Position numbers and translations under genes: made by a program
Shown here: piece after piece, positions 55,667 to 63,487 of the stretch
How positions within the stretch are numbered: the stretch's first letter is position 1
How the letters are laid out: each line of letters opens with the position of its first letter
The notes under the pieces: generated by a model
Database searches by the model: none
The model's input: only the letters and a program-made list of their open reading frames with translations
What the model was told of the DNA's origin: nothing
From: Anaerolineae bacterium
Lineage (GTDB): Bacteria; Chloroflexota; Anaerolineae; J036; Brachytrichaceae
NCBI GenBank assembly: GCA_947476335.1
Contig: CANJQH010000003.1
Location: 31,033 to 95,032 of the forward strand
Direction of reading: 5' to 3'
DNA: 64,000 nt

Positions 55667-56851
55667 TCAGGCGACATCATGCAAACGCGAACGAGATATG
55701 GGAGGAGACTGCAGCACGGATTCGTACACCGCGACCAATTGTCTTGCAGCGCGCTCCCATGTGAATGCGCGCGCGCGCGCGAGGCCGCGTTCGATCGCAG
55801 CGGTGCGCCACGCAGCATCATCGAGTGTGCGCAGCAGCGCAGCGGCCAGCGCGGCGTCGTCGCGCGGATCGAACGTAAGCGCGGCGTCGCCGACCACTTC
55901 AGGCAGCGAGGACGCATTCGAGCTCACCACCGGAACGCCGCTGGCCATCGCCTCCAACAGCGGCAAACCAAAACCTTCGTAAAACGATGGGAACGCAAAG
56001 ACAGCTGCGGCGCGGTAGAGCGCAGGCAAATCCTCTTCAGCGGCAAATCCGGTGAAGCGTACACGATCTGCGAGGCCGAGCGCGCGCACTTCAGCCAGCA
56101 CTTCGTCGTAGAGCCAGCCCTTGCCGCCGCTAATGACGAGGTTCAACTTTTCATTTGAATTGTGCGACGCCAGGCGTGCGAACGCGCGCACGAGTCCGAG
56201 ATGATTCTTGCGGCGCTGCAGCGTGCCGACCGTCAGCACGAACGGGGCAGTGCCGAGGTCGTACTTCGCGCGCAGTGCGGCGGATTCGGCGGCCGCTTCC
56301 GCCGCGTCGGCGTACGGGCGAAAACGCGCGTCGACGCCGCTGTGAATCACGGTGACGCGCTGTGGGTCGATGCCGTACAGCTCAGCGAGGTCGCGGGCGG
56401 TGGCATGCGAATCGGCGACGATATGCGAGGCGCGGCGCGCAGATGCGGGCACCACGCGCTGCAGAAAGCGCAGCAGCGTCGGCGCGGCGGAGCCGGGGTC
56501 GCGTTCGAAAGTCAGATCGTGCACCGTAAGCACGGTGCGGCGCGTGAACATCGGCGGCAGGAGAAAGTCGGTGGCGTGGTAAAGATCCGCGGGGCCGGCG
56601 AGCACTTCGACGGGCAGCGGCAGACGCGCACGAAACCAGATGCGATGCAGCCAGCGATCGGACAGCTGCGTGGAGACGAAGCGCATGGTGAGCAGCAGCA
56701 GCGGCGGCGGCGCAGCGCGGCCCATGCAGAGCAGCGTGTATGCATGCGGCGCCGGAAGTGCGAGCAGCGCGCGCGTCACTTCGCGCGTCAGTCGGCCGAT
56801 GCCGGCGCTCTGCTGCACGGCCGGGGTGTAGTCGATCGTGATGCGCGACAT
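55667..56851 (-). CDS. Glycosyltransferase family 4 (GT-B, mannosyltransferase-like)
   Basis: This 394-residue enzyme begins MSRITIDYTPAVQQSAGIGRLTREV, the acceptor-side Gly loop. The donor site appears as FVLTVGTLQRRKNHLGLVRAF and the EX7E motif in FPSFYEGFGLPLLEAMASGVPVVSSNASSLPEVVGDAAL. It transfers a sugar from a nucleotide-sugar to a surface glycan or lipid. The GtrA-family gene lies 11 bases upstream, which suggests envelope glycan or glycolipid assembly. Confidence 0.92.
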   Translation of the reverse strand: MSRITIDYTPAVQQSAGIGRLTREVTRALLALPAPHAYTLLCMGRAAPPPLLLLTMRFVSTQLSDRWLHRIWFRARLPLPVEVLAGPADLYHATDFLLPPMFTRRTVLTVHDLTFERDPGSAAPTLLRFLQRVVPASARRASHIVADSHATARDLAELYGIDPQRVTVIHSGVDARFRPYADAAEAAAESAALRAKYDLGTAPFVLTVGTLQRRKNHLGLVRAFARLASHNSNEKLNLVISGGKGWLYDEVLAEVRALGLADRVRFTGFAAEEDLPALYRAAAVFAFPSFYEGFGLPLLEAMASGVPVVSSNASSLPEVVGDAALTFDPRDDAALAAALLRTLDDAAWRTAAIERGLARARAFTWERAARQLVAVYESVLQSPPISRSRLHDVA

Positions 56852-56862
56852 AGCATTGCGCG

Positions 56863-57384
56863 CTACAAAGCGCTCTCCACGCCAGCGTCGGAGTCACGCT
56901 GCGTCCATTTCACATTGCGAAAAGTAACCAGCCGATTCACCACGTAATTCCAGACCATGACGACAATCGCAGCAATGCCCTTCGTCAGATTCAGGCCGAT
57001 GCCCTGATGATGTGACGAGATCAACGCGAAAGGCACCGCAGCGAGCATCGCATCGATCAGGTGATTGAATCCAAAAAAAATCAGTTCATTGATGCCGAGG
57101 CCGACGGCATTCACAGCAAGGAAAACTGGCAGCTGTTTGCGCTTCGGCTCGCTGCGCGATTCGGGGTACACCCACAAGCGGTTCCAGATAAAGTTATTGA
57201 TCGCCGCAGCGATGAAAGCGACACCGAGCGCCACAGGCTCAGCCATGCGGCCGAAGTACGTGAGGAGATTCAGCAGCATGTAATCGACGATAAGGCCGCT
57301 GAAGCCGACTGCTGCGAATTTGGCGAAACGCTTGATCTCACCTTTGTTGGCGCGCGCAACGCCATAAATTTTCGTTTGTCTCAT
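56863..57384 (-). CDS. GtrA-family membrane protein
   Basis: This 173-residue protein has four membrane segments (about 24-44, 50-72, 88-110, 133-155), with the family motifs FAKFAAVGFSGLIVDYMLLNLL and AAINNFIWNRLWVYP. GtrA-type proteins are thought to flip lipid-linked sugars across the membrane in cell-surface polysaccharide synthesis. It is closely linked to the GT4 gene downstream (11-base gap). Confidence 0.9.
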   Translation of the reverse strand: MRQTKIYGVARANKGEIKRFAKFAAVGFSGLIVDYMLLNLLTYFGRMAEPVALGVAFIAAAINNFIWNRLWVYPESRSEPKRKQLPVFLAVNAVGLGINELIFFGFNHLIDAMLAAVPFALISSHHQGIGLNLTKGIAAIVVMVWNYVVNRLVTFRNVKWTQRDSDAGVESAL

Positions 57385-57399
57385 AGTCTACAAAAGCGA

Positions 57400-57469
57400 G
57401 CACCTGCTCAGCCTCAAACCAATTTATCCCGCGAAACGGGTTGAGAAATTGGCCGGTCTGAGTAATTGC
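57400..57469 (+). repeat. Element A copy 16 (short, degenerate), translated at the S9 C-terminus
   Basis: Ends CACCTGCTCAG and CTGAGTAATTGC flank the inner CCCGCGAAACGGG hairpin. The S9 peptidase frame runs into it and stops at 57414-57416. Confidence 0.8.
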
Positions 57470-59720
57470 GAAAACGATCGAACCAGTCAGCGCTGCGCTG
57501 CAGACGCGCCGCACGATGAACCGGCTCACCGGCACGAGAAAGCTCATGACCTTCGCGCGGATAGCGTACGAACTCGACAGTTTTTTTCATGACGGCCAGC
57601 GCCTGAAAAAGCTGTTCAGCCTGTTCGATGGGCACACGGTAATCGAGATCACTGTGCTCGATCAGCAGCGGCGTATTCACACTCTGCGCATGCGCGATCG
57701 GCGACATCTGCCACAGCAGCGGCGCATCTTCCCACGGGCTCACGCCGAGCTCGAAGTCGAAGAAAGTCGGAATATCCGAAGTATTCCGCGCAGAGAGCAG
57801 GTTGTATACGCCGCGTTGTGCGACAGCGGCGCAGAAGCGATCCGTGTGCGCAATGATCCACGCCGTCAGATAACCGCCATAGCTGCCGCCAGTGATCATC
57901 ATTTGTTCGTCATTGATGAAGCCGCGCGCGAGCAGCATATCGACGCCGCGCAGCACATCACGCATGGGGCCATCGCCCCAGTCCTTCCAATTCGCCGCGG
58001 TGAAATTTTCGCCGTAGCCATCCGAGCCGCGCGGGTTGCAGAAGAACACCGCATAGCCGCGCGCGGCCAGCACCTGAAATTCAGCGAACAAGCTAGGGGT
58101 GCCGGGCGACCACTGCGCGTGCGGGCCACCGTGAATCTGCACGATGAGCGGATAGCGGCGCAGCGGGTCAAAGCCCGGCGGCTTCAGCACCCAGCCTTGA
58201 ATCGTGCGCTCATCCGACGTGAACAACATTTCTTCGACTTCGCCGAGCGCAAGTTCGGAGAGTGCAGCAGCGTTCGGTGCGTAGAGCACGCGCGTGGCAC
58301 CATCCGGTTCGCGCAGGTACAGCGCGGCGGGATCGGTGGCGGTGCTCGCCACGTAGACGATGCGGCCATCGGGGCCGACGTCGAAGGCGGTGACATCCTG
58401 CACACCGCGCGTGAGCGGTTCGAGGCCAGCCAGACTTTCTTCCCGCAGCACGCCGCCGTTATTTTGAAAATCGAGCAACTCACCAACGGTGCCGACACCA
58501 TTGCGATGCAATGCGACGCGCAGGCTGTTGCTTAGGCCGAGATCGTCAATCAGCCGGCCGCGAATCGCCGTCGGAATAGATGCGGCGCGCAGTTCCGCTT
58601 CAAGCGAAACGGCCGCCGGCGCCGTAGCACGCCAGAGATTCACCGCCCCTTCCGACTGCAGCGAAAAGACGAGATATGCGCCGTCATGCGACCAGGCGAA
58701 GTCGAGCACATTGCGATCAATTTCTGCAGTGAGATCGATGGTGGGGCCGCCGCCTGCGGGAAGAAGCGCGAGCGTGGTGGTGTGATGACCGTAGCGTTCC
58801 TCACGCGTGCGCAGGAAGGCGACCCAGCGGCCGTCGGGCGAAACGCGCGGATCGGAGCAGCTGTGGCCGGCGACGGTGAGGCGCTGCACAGCGACATCGC
58901 CGGCTCCGGCTCCGGCTCCGGCGTCATGCGCGCTCAGGCGCACCACATCGTGATAGGCGTACCAGCGCGGGTGTTCCGGTTCGCGCGACAGCGTGCTGTA
59001 CAGAAATTTGCCGTCATGCGACCAATTCGGATTTCCGAAGCCGGAATTTTGCGCGGTGAGGCGCTGTGGCGTGCTGCGTTCACCTGTTCCGAAACGCGCC
59101 GGTGCGGTGCACACGTAAATCTGCCGCCAGCGATCTTCGGTGTAACTCACTCCGGTGCGGTACGGCACGCGCGTGATCGTACGCGGATCAACGCGCTGAT
59201 TTTCATCATGCGCACGACGTTCTTTTTCCTGACGCAGTTCAAATTCCTGACGCAGTTCAAATTCCTGACGCAGTTCAAAAGACGAACGCACAGCGGTGGA
59301 GACAGGCTCGGCGGCGTCCTCAGCGCGCCGTTCGTCCGCGTGCACAGGCGCGACAAAGGCCAGACGCGCGCCATCGGGCGACCAGGCGAACGCCTCTACG
59401 CCGACCAAATGCGTCGCCACGGCCTGCGCTTCCCCATGCGACGGCAGTACATAGAGCGCAGATTTTTCGCCGCGGCCGCTGAGAAAAGCAAGCCGCGCGC
59501 CATCAGGCGACCAGCGCGGCATGGCATCCTTACCTGAGTTCGTCCAAGGTTCCGGCTCACTCGACGTGGCAAGGTCCATACCCCACACGTTGCGCGTATA
59601 TGCATCACTTGCGTAATCAACGCTCATGCGCACAAAAGCGACTCGTGCGCCATCCGGAGAAATGCGCACATCACTCAGGTCAATGAGATCAAAAAGGATG
59701 GATGGCGTAACGATTTTCAT
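57414..59720 (-). CDS. S9-family serine peptidase (acylaminoacyl-peptidase-like)
   Basis: This 768-residue cytosolic peptidase has an N-terminal beta-propeller (about 10-480, WSPDGARLAF-type repeats). The C-terminal alpha/beta hydrolase has the nucleophile in GGSYGGYLTAW (Ser near 612), Asp in HSDLDYRVP and His in REGHELSR. It cleaves short or N-blocked peptides. Three tandem FELRQE units sit near residue 150. The last 17 or so residues are encoded by element A copy 16, so the native C-terminus may have been replaced. Confidence 0.92.
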   Translation of the reverse strand: MKIVTPSILFDLIDLSDVRISPDGARVAFVRMSVDYASDAYTRNVWGMDLATSSEPEPWTNSGKDAMPRWSPDGARLAFLSGRGEKSALYVLPSHGEAQAVATHLVGVEAFAWSPDGARLAFVAPVHADERRAEDAAEPVSTAVRSSFELRQEFELRQEFELRQEKERRAHDENQRVDPRTITRVPYRTGVSYTEDRWRQIYVCTAPARFGTGERSTPQRLTAQNSGFGNPNWSHDGKFLYSTLSREPEHPRWYAYHDVVRLSAHDAGAGAGAGDVAVQRLTVAGHSCSDPRVSPDGRWVAFLRTREERYGHHTTTLALLPAGGGPTIDLTAEIDRNVLDFAWSHDGAYLVFSLQSEGAVNLWRATAPAAVSLEAELRAASIPTAIRGRLIDDLGLSNSLRVALHRNGVGTVGELLDFQNNGGVLREESLAGLEPLTRGVQDVTAFDVGPDGRIVYVASTATDPAALYLREPDGATRVLYAPNAAALSELALGEVEEMLFTSDERTIQGWVLKPPGFDPLRRYPLIVQIHGGPHAQWSPGTPSLFAEFQVLAARGYAVFFCNPRGSDGYGENFTAANWKDWGDGPMRDVLRGVDMLLARGFINDEQMMITGGSYGGYLTAWIIAHTDRFCAAVAQRGVYNLLSARNTSDIPTFFDFELGVSPWEDAPLLWQMSPIAHAQSVNTPLLIEHSDLDYRVPIEQAEQLFQALAVMKKTVEFVRYPREGHELSRAGEPVHRAARLQRSADWFDRFRNYSDRPISQPVSRDKLV
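59225..59282 (-). repeat. 18-bp in-frame tandem repeat in the S9 peptidase gene
   Basis: GACGCAGTTCAAATTCCT is repeated three times, giving consecutive FELRQE hexapeptides. Confidence 0.9.
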
Positions 59721-59745
59721 GGAAGCGGACCGATGGTAACACCAT

Positions 59746-59822
59746 GCGGAGAGTGGAGAGTCAGAGTGGAGAGTCAGAGTAAAAAGTTTGCTCTCTACTC
59801 TGACTCTCTACTCCGACTTTCT
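59746..59822. repeat. Repeat D copy 4 hairpin, supplying a stop codon
   Basis: GGAGAGTCAGAGTGGAGAG on the left faces CTCTCTACTCTGACTCTC on the right. The TAG stop of the GGCT-like gene (59808-59810) and its final KSE codons are made of D words, as for larC. Confidence 0.8.
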
Positions 59823-60260
59823 TATCTCCCGTCCATCCGGCCACTTTTCCTCGGGCAGTGAACCCTTGGCGGCGGCGTGAGTGATCCAATCGCCGGAGGA
59901 AATGGGATTACGTTTGCCATAGTATTTCGGATTGAACTCATAGACCCAGCATTCGATGAGCGAATCGTCGGCGAGTGTGGCGGTGACGCGATGGCGAAAG
60001 TAATAACTGGCCTCATAGTCATCGGGGAAGAAGCGCTCGATGTCATCGAGAAGGGCGAGCGCATTGGGATCAACGGAGTAAATTTCTCCATGTACGAGGC
60101 CGGCCTCATCAAGGCGCAGGCCGGGGTACGCGCCGAAATCGTGGATGCGCCCGGGCAGCGTAGCGCTGCCGAGATCACGGCAGCGCGGCAGCAGGCGCGG
60201 CATCTCGCGGACGCCGCCCCTGCGCAGGGTTCCGTAGACGAACACATGGTCTTCGCTCAT
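59808..60260 (-). CDS. Gamma-glutamylcyclotransferase-like (AIG2/GGCT) protein
   Basis: This 150-residue protein has the substrate loop VFVYGTLRRGG near residues 6-16. Later it has GLVHGEIYSVDPNALALLDDIERFFPDDY with the conserved catalytic-type Glu, and YEFNPKYYG. The fold forms 5-oxoproline from gamma-glutamyl compounds or acts on related amines. The start overlaps the stop of the ABC permease (ATGA), so the two are coupled, although no functional link is evident. Confidence 0.85.
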   Translation of the reverse strand: MSEDHVFVYGTLRRGGVREMPRLLPRCRDLGSATLPGRIHDFGAYPGLRLDEAGLVHGEIYSVDPNALALLDDIERFFPDDYEASYYFRHRVTATLADDSLIECWVYEFNPKYYGKRNPISSGDWITHAAAKGSLPEEKWPDGREIRKSE

Positions 60261-61963
60261 CTGCGCGAGTCTAACCGCTCGATAAACAATGCGCCGGCCA
60301 TGGTGAGCAGCATAAGCAGCGTGCTCATGGCCATCGCCTGACCGTAGTTCAGCGCGCCGGGTTGGCCGAGATAGCGAAAGATGGCGATCGGCACAGTGGG
60401 AAATTCGGGGCGAGCGAGCAGCAGCGCCGCGCCAAATTCACCGAGCGAGATGCTGAAGGCAAACACGGCGGCGGCGGCGAGCGTCGGTGCAAGCAGAGGC
60501 ATGTCGATGCTGCAGAAGATGCGCCAGGCCGAGGCGCCCTCAACGGCGGCGGCTTCACGCAGCGAGACGTCAAACGCACGCAGCGCCGGCAGCAGCGTGC
60601 GCACGAAGAACGGCAGCGCGATCATCGTGTGTGCGATTGGAAGCAGCAGCGGCGACGCGCGCAGATCGAGCGGTGGGCGGTCGAAGGCGACGAAGAAACC
60701 GAGGCCGAGCGTAATGGCGCTGGTACCAACGGGCAGCAGCAGCAGCACTTCGCCGATGCGTGAAGTATGTGAGCGGCGCGCCAGCGCATAAGCGAGCGGC
60801 AGGCCGAGCGCAGCGACCAGCAGCATAGTGGCAGCGGCAAAGGCGAGTGAATTCAGCACCGCCTGCGACGGCGGTACGAAAAAAAACGACCCGCGCACAT
60901 TGGCACTCAGCGCTGCGTAATAGCGCAACGGATCGCCATCAGCGGCGAGCGAGCGATGCACGAGCGCGGTGAGCGGCAAGCCGATCAGCAGCGTAATGCC
61001 GGCGCGCACAGCGAACGTCAGCGCATATTCGGCGGGGCGGCGCGGAGCGCGGCGCAGGTCGAGGCCGCTGTTTTCCTGCAGCGCATCGTTCTGCAGGTGC
61101 GTCGAGAGTGCCCCGAGCAGCAGCGTGACGAGCATCTGCAGCAGCGCCAGCGACGCAGCGACGTCGAGCCGGAGCAATTGCGCGGTCTGCCGATAGATCG
61201 ACACTTCGAGCGTGGCGTGCTGCATGCCACCGAGCATGAGCACCACGCCAAAGCTGCTGAACGTGAACAGAAAAATCAGCGCGGCAGCAGCGACGATGGA
61301 TGGCAGAGCAAGTGGCAGCGTGACCCAGCGCAGGCGTGCCCAGGCGTCGGCGCCATCGACCAGCGCAGCCTCTTCGATCTGCGGATCGACGGAAGACCAC
61401 CATGCGCCGACGACGCGAATTACCACGCTGACGTTATAGAACACATGCGCGAGAAGAATGGCACCGAGCGTGCCGATGAGCGCCGGGCCAAGCAGCGCTA
61501 TAAAAGCGGCGGCGACGACGACGGTCGGCAGCACAAAAGGCGCGGTGGCGAGTGCGCGCCAAAGTGGTTGCGCGGCGAAGCGAAAGCGTGCGAAAGCCCA
61601 TGCAGCGGGCAGGCCAACGAGCAGCGTGAGCGCAGTCGAGAGCGTCGCCTGGTACAGGCTCCAGCCAAGCACGCGCAGATTTGCGGGCGCGGAGAGCACA
61701 GTAAGCGGATCGACGCCGCGGCTGAGCAGGCCGGGCGTAAAACTGACGCGCGCGATGGCGAAAATAGGAACAAGGAAGAAGAGCGTAAAAAAGAGGAGAG
61801 CGGGGAAGAAAGAGAGAAAAGAGGAGAGAGTAGAAATTCGAGAAGAACGAGAAGAACGAGAAGAGAGATTTGCACGAAGATGTGAATTGCGTGCAGTTTC
61901 TTTTTCCTCTTTTCTGTTCACTCTTTCTCTCCCCTTCTTTCCTCTCCCCTCACAAGGAGACAT
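60257..61963 (-). CDS. Two-domain ABC transporter permease (thiamine/iron type)
   Basis: This fused permease has two binding-protein-dependent transport domains (about 110-300 and 355-565). Each has an EAA-like loop: EEAALVDGADAWARLRWVTLP and REAAAVEGASAWRIFCSIDMP. The layout resembles ThiP and FbpB. No substrate-binding protein or ATPase gene is adjacent. The start is uncertain: ATG 61963 gives a charged, Ser/Arg-rich N-terminus encoded by homopurine DNA, while a GTG at 61921 has a GGGGAG sequence upstream and may be the real start. Confidence 0.85.
   Translation of the reverse strand: MSPCEGRGKKGRERVNRKEEKETARNSHLRANLSSRSSRSSRISTLSSFLSFFPALLFFTLFFLVPIFAIARVSFTPGLLSRGVDPLTVLSAPANLRVLGWSLYQATLSTALTLLVGLPAAWAFARFRFAAQPLWRALATAPFVLPTVVVAAAFIALLGPALIGTLGAILLAHVFYNVSVVIRVVGAWWSSVDPQIEEAALVDGADAWARLRWVTLPLALPSIVAAAALIFLFTFSSFGVVLMLGGMQHATLEVSIYRQTAQLLRLDVAASLALLQMLVTLLLGALSTHLQNDALQENSGLDLRRAPRRPAEYALTFAVRAGITLLIGLPLTALVHRSLAADGDPLRYYAALSANVRGSFFFVPPSQAVLNSLAFAAATMLLVAALGLPLAYALARRSHTSRIGEVLLLLPVGTSAITLGLGFFVAFDRPPLDLRASPLLLPIAHTMIALPFFVRTLLPALRAFDVSLREAAAVEGASAWRIFCSIDMPLLAPTLAAAAVFAFSISLGEFGAALLLARPEFPTVPIAIFRYLGQPGALNYGQAMAMSTLLMLLTMAGALFIERLDSRR
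61780..61960. repeat. Homopurine tract followed by homopyrimidine tract
   Basis: About 61780-61875 is nearly all A/G, with GAGAAGAAC repeated, and about 61897-61960 is nearly all C/T. The two can pair as a long imperfect stem. They lie in and just before the start of the permease coding region. Confidence 0.75.
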
Positions 61964-61982
61964 GTTCTCGGCCACGCCATTG

Positions 61983-62050
61983 TCAGAGCCGCGCCTTAAG
62001 CGCAAGCCATGGCTGAATCGAAGTACGTCCTTTCAGGGCTTAAAGCTTCA
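61983..62050 (-). repeat. Repeat E copy 1
   Basis: The reverse complement (TTTAAGCCCTGAAAGGACGTACT and on) matches 63386-63455 at most positions. It lies in the 162-base gap between selD and the permease gene. Confidence 0.8.
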
Positions 62051-62167
62051 AAGGAGAGACGCGCACCCCGGTCGGGTTCATCCGTGATGGCCTAAACAAA
62101 TGCCCCTTGTCAGCCCCTCACACCGCTGCACGTTTTCTCTCCATTCTTTCCAATCTACTCTCTGCCC
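62051..62167. other. Intergenic gap downstream of selD
   Basis: It contains CACCCCGGTCGGG, an imperfect hairpin resembling part of repeat C, and pyrimidine-rich CTCTCCATTCTTTCC words. No open frame or RNA gene is supported. Confidence 0.4.
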
Positions 62168-63226
62168 CTATTTCCGCACCACGATGCGCCCTTCGTCCGC
62201 AGCATGCACCTCACCGACGATCCACGCGTCTTCGCCCTGGCGGCGCATGGCGGCGACAAATTCGGCAGCGTGCGCGGCGGCGATGGGCAACAGCAGGCCG
62301 CCGCTGGTTTCGGGATCGTAAAGCAGCATGCGCTGCCATTCGGGGATGGCGTCATCAAAGTGCACGTGCGCTTCGGCGGCGGCCTTGTTCGTAGAAGCGC
62401 CACCGGGGAAGATCCATTCCTGTGCATATTCGGCGGCGCCGGGCAGCAGCGGAATTTCAGAAAAGCGAAAGACAAATTCGACGCCGGCCTGCGACGCCAT
62501 TTCGAGTGCGTGGCCAAGCAGGCCGAAGCCGGTGATGTCAGTGCCGCCGCGCGGATGAAACGCCACGGCGACGCGCGCGGCGGCGCGATTCAGGCGCGAC
62601 ATGCTGGCAATCGCGGCAGCGACATGTTCCGGCTGCGCCAGATCACGCTTGAGTGCAGTGGTGACGACGCCGGCGCCGATCGGCTTGGTGAGCACGAGGA
62701 CGTCGCCCGGCCGTGCGCCGCCCTTGGCGGTGACGGCATCCGGATGAATCAGGCCGATGACACACAGGCCGTACTTCGGCTCCTTGTCCTTGATGGTGTG
62801 GCCGCCGATGATGGCGGCGCCGGCTTCGGCGACCTTGTCGGCGCCGCCGCGCAGAATGTCACTGACAATCTCCGCCGGCAGATCGTCGGGAAGCGCGGCG
62901 ATGTTCAGTGCAAAAAGTACCTCGCCACCCATCGCGTAGACGTCGCTGAGCGCGTTGGCGGCGGCGATGGCGCCATAGGCATACGCGTCATCGACGACAG
63001 GCGTGAAAAAATCTACCGTGGCGACGATCGCCTGTGAATCGTTCAGGCGATAGACCGCGGCGTCGTCCGGTTCGGCCAGCCCGACGAGGACGCTCGGGTG
63101 CTGTGCCGCCGAAAAGCGCTGCTGAAGCGGCTGCAACACGGCAGCCAGCATTTCTGCGCTGAGTTTGCCCGCTCACCCAGCGCAGGACGCCAGGGAAGTA
63201 AGCTTGATCATGCGACCGGTGGACAT
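62168..63226 (-). CDS. selD: Selenide, water dikinase, itself a selenoprotein
   Basis: The gene is longer than the stop-free frame: from ATG 63226 it reads MSTGRMIKLTSLASCAGUAGKLSAEM, with an in-frame UGA at 63175-63173 (residue 18). This is the SelD active-site loop in which Sec or Cys is followed by the catalytic Lys (here Lys21). The rest is typical of the PurM-like fold: ATVDFFTPVVDDAYAYG, NALSDVYAMGG, GGHTIKDKEPKYG and TDITGFGLLGH. Total 352 residues, the normal length. It makes selenophosphate from selenide and ATP. An ATG at 63211 is an alternative start. Repeats C and E lie on both sides. Confidence 0.96.
63173..63175 (-). other. In-frame UGA, selenocysteine codon of selD
   Basis: TGA within Cys-Ala-Gly-UGA-Ala-Gly-Lys, the known Sec/Cys position of SelD proteins. 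Conserved SelD sequence continues on both sides in one frame. Confidence 0.95.
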
Positions 63227-63343
63227 GGGCGCTTATTGTAGGGGAAAGAAGTTCGAAGTTCCGAGGGCAGAAGCAGAGTTCCGAGTTCCGAGAAATCGTG
63301 CGCAGCACGCGCATCGACGTCAAGGCCTGCGAGGGCCGAGGGA

Positions 63344-63383
63344 CCCAGACCGATGGTCTGGGCTGGGGCTGCGTCGCGCCGTT
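63344..63383 (+). repeat. Partial repeat C (copy 3)
   Basis: CAGACCGATGGTCTGGGCTGG and GCGTCGCGCC match the central part of repeat C with a compensated change in the palindrome (AGACC/GGTCT instead of GGACC/GGTCC). Confidence 0.65.
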
Positions 63384-63385
63384 GG

Positions 63386-63455
63386 CGCTTCAAGCCCTGA
63401 AAGGGCGTACTGCGGTTTCAGCCAGGGCTTGCGCTGAAGGCGCGGCCCTGGCTGC
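63386..63455 (+). repeat. Repeat E copy 2
   Basis: Carries CAAGCCCTGAAAGGGCGTACT, then TTTCAGCCAGGGCTTGCGCT and GAAGGCGCGGCCCTGGC. It is inverted relative to copy 1, so the two flank selD. Confidence 0.8.
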
Positions 63456-63463
63456 GATGGGCA

Positions 63464-63483
63464 GGGCGACGCAAGCGTCGCCC
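63464..63483. repeat. Short palindrome GGGCGACGC/GCGTCGCCC
   Basis: A perfect stem with a 2-base loop, 4 bases from the stop of the right-edge gene. It is related to the palindrome at 6248-6275. Confidence 0.75.
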
Positions 63484-63487
63484 CCAC

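Noticed and set aside
61964..62110. Thiamine (TPP) riboswitch upstream of the ThiP-like permease
   Set aside because: No CTGAGA or ACCTGATCTGG-type conserved boxes were found; the region is explained by repeat E and pyrimidine-rich sequence.
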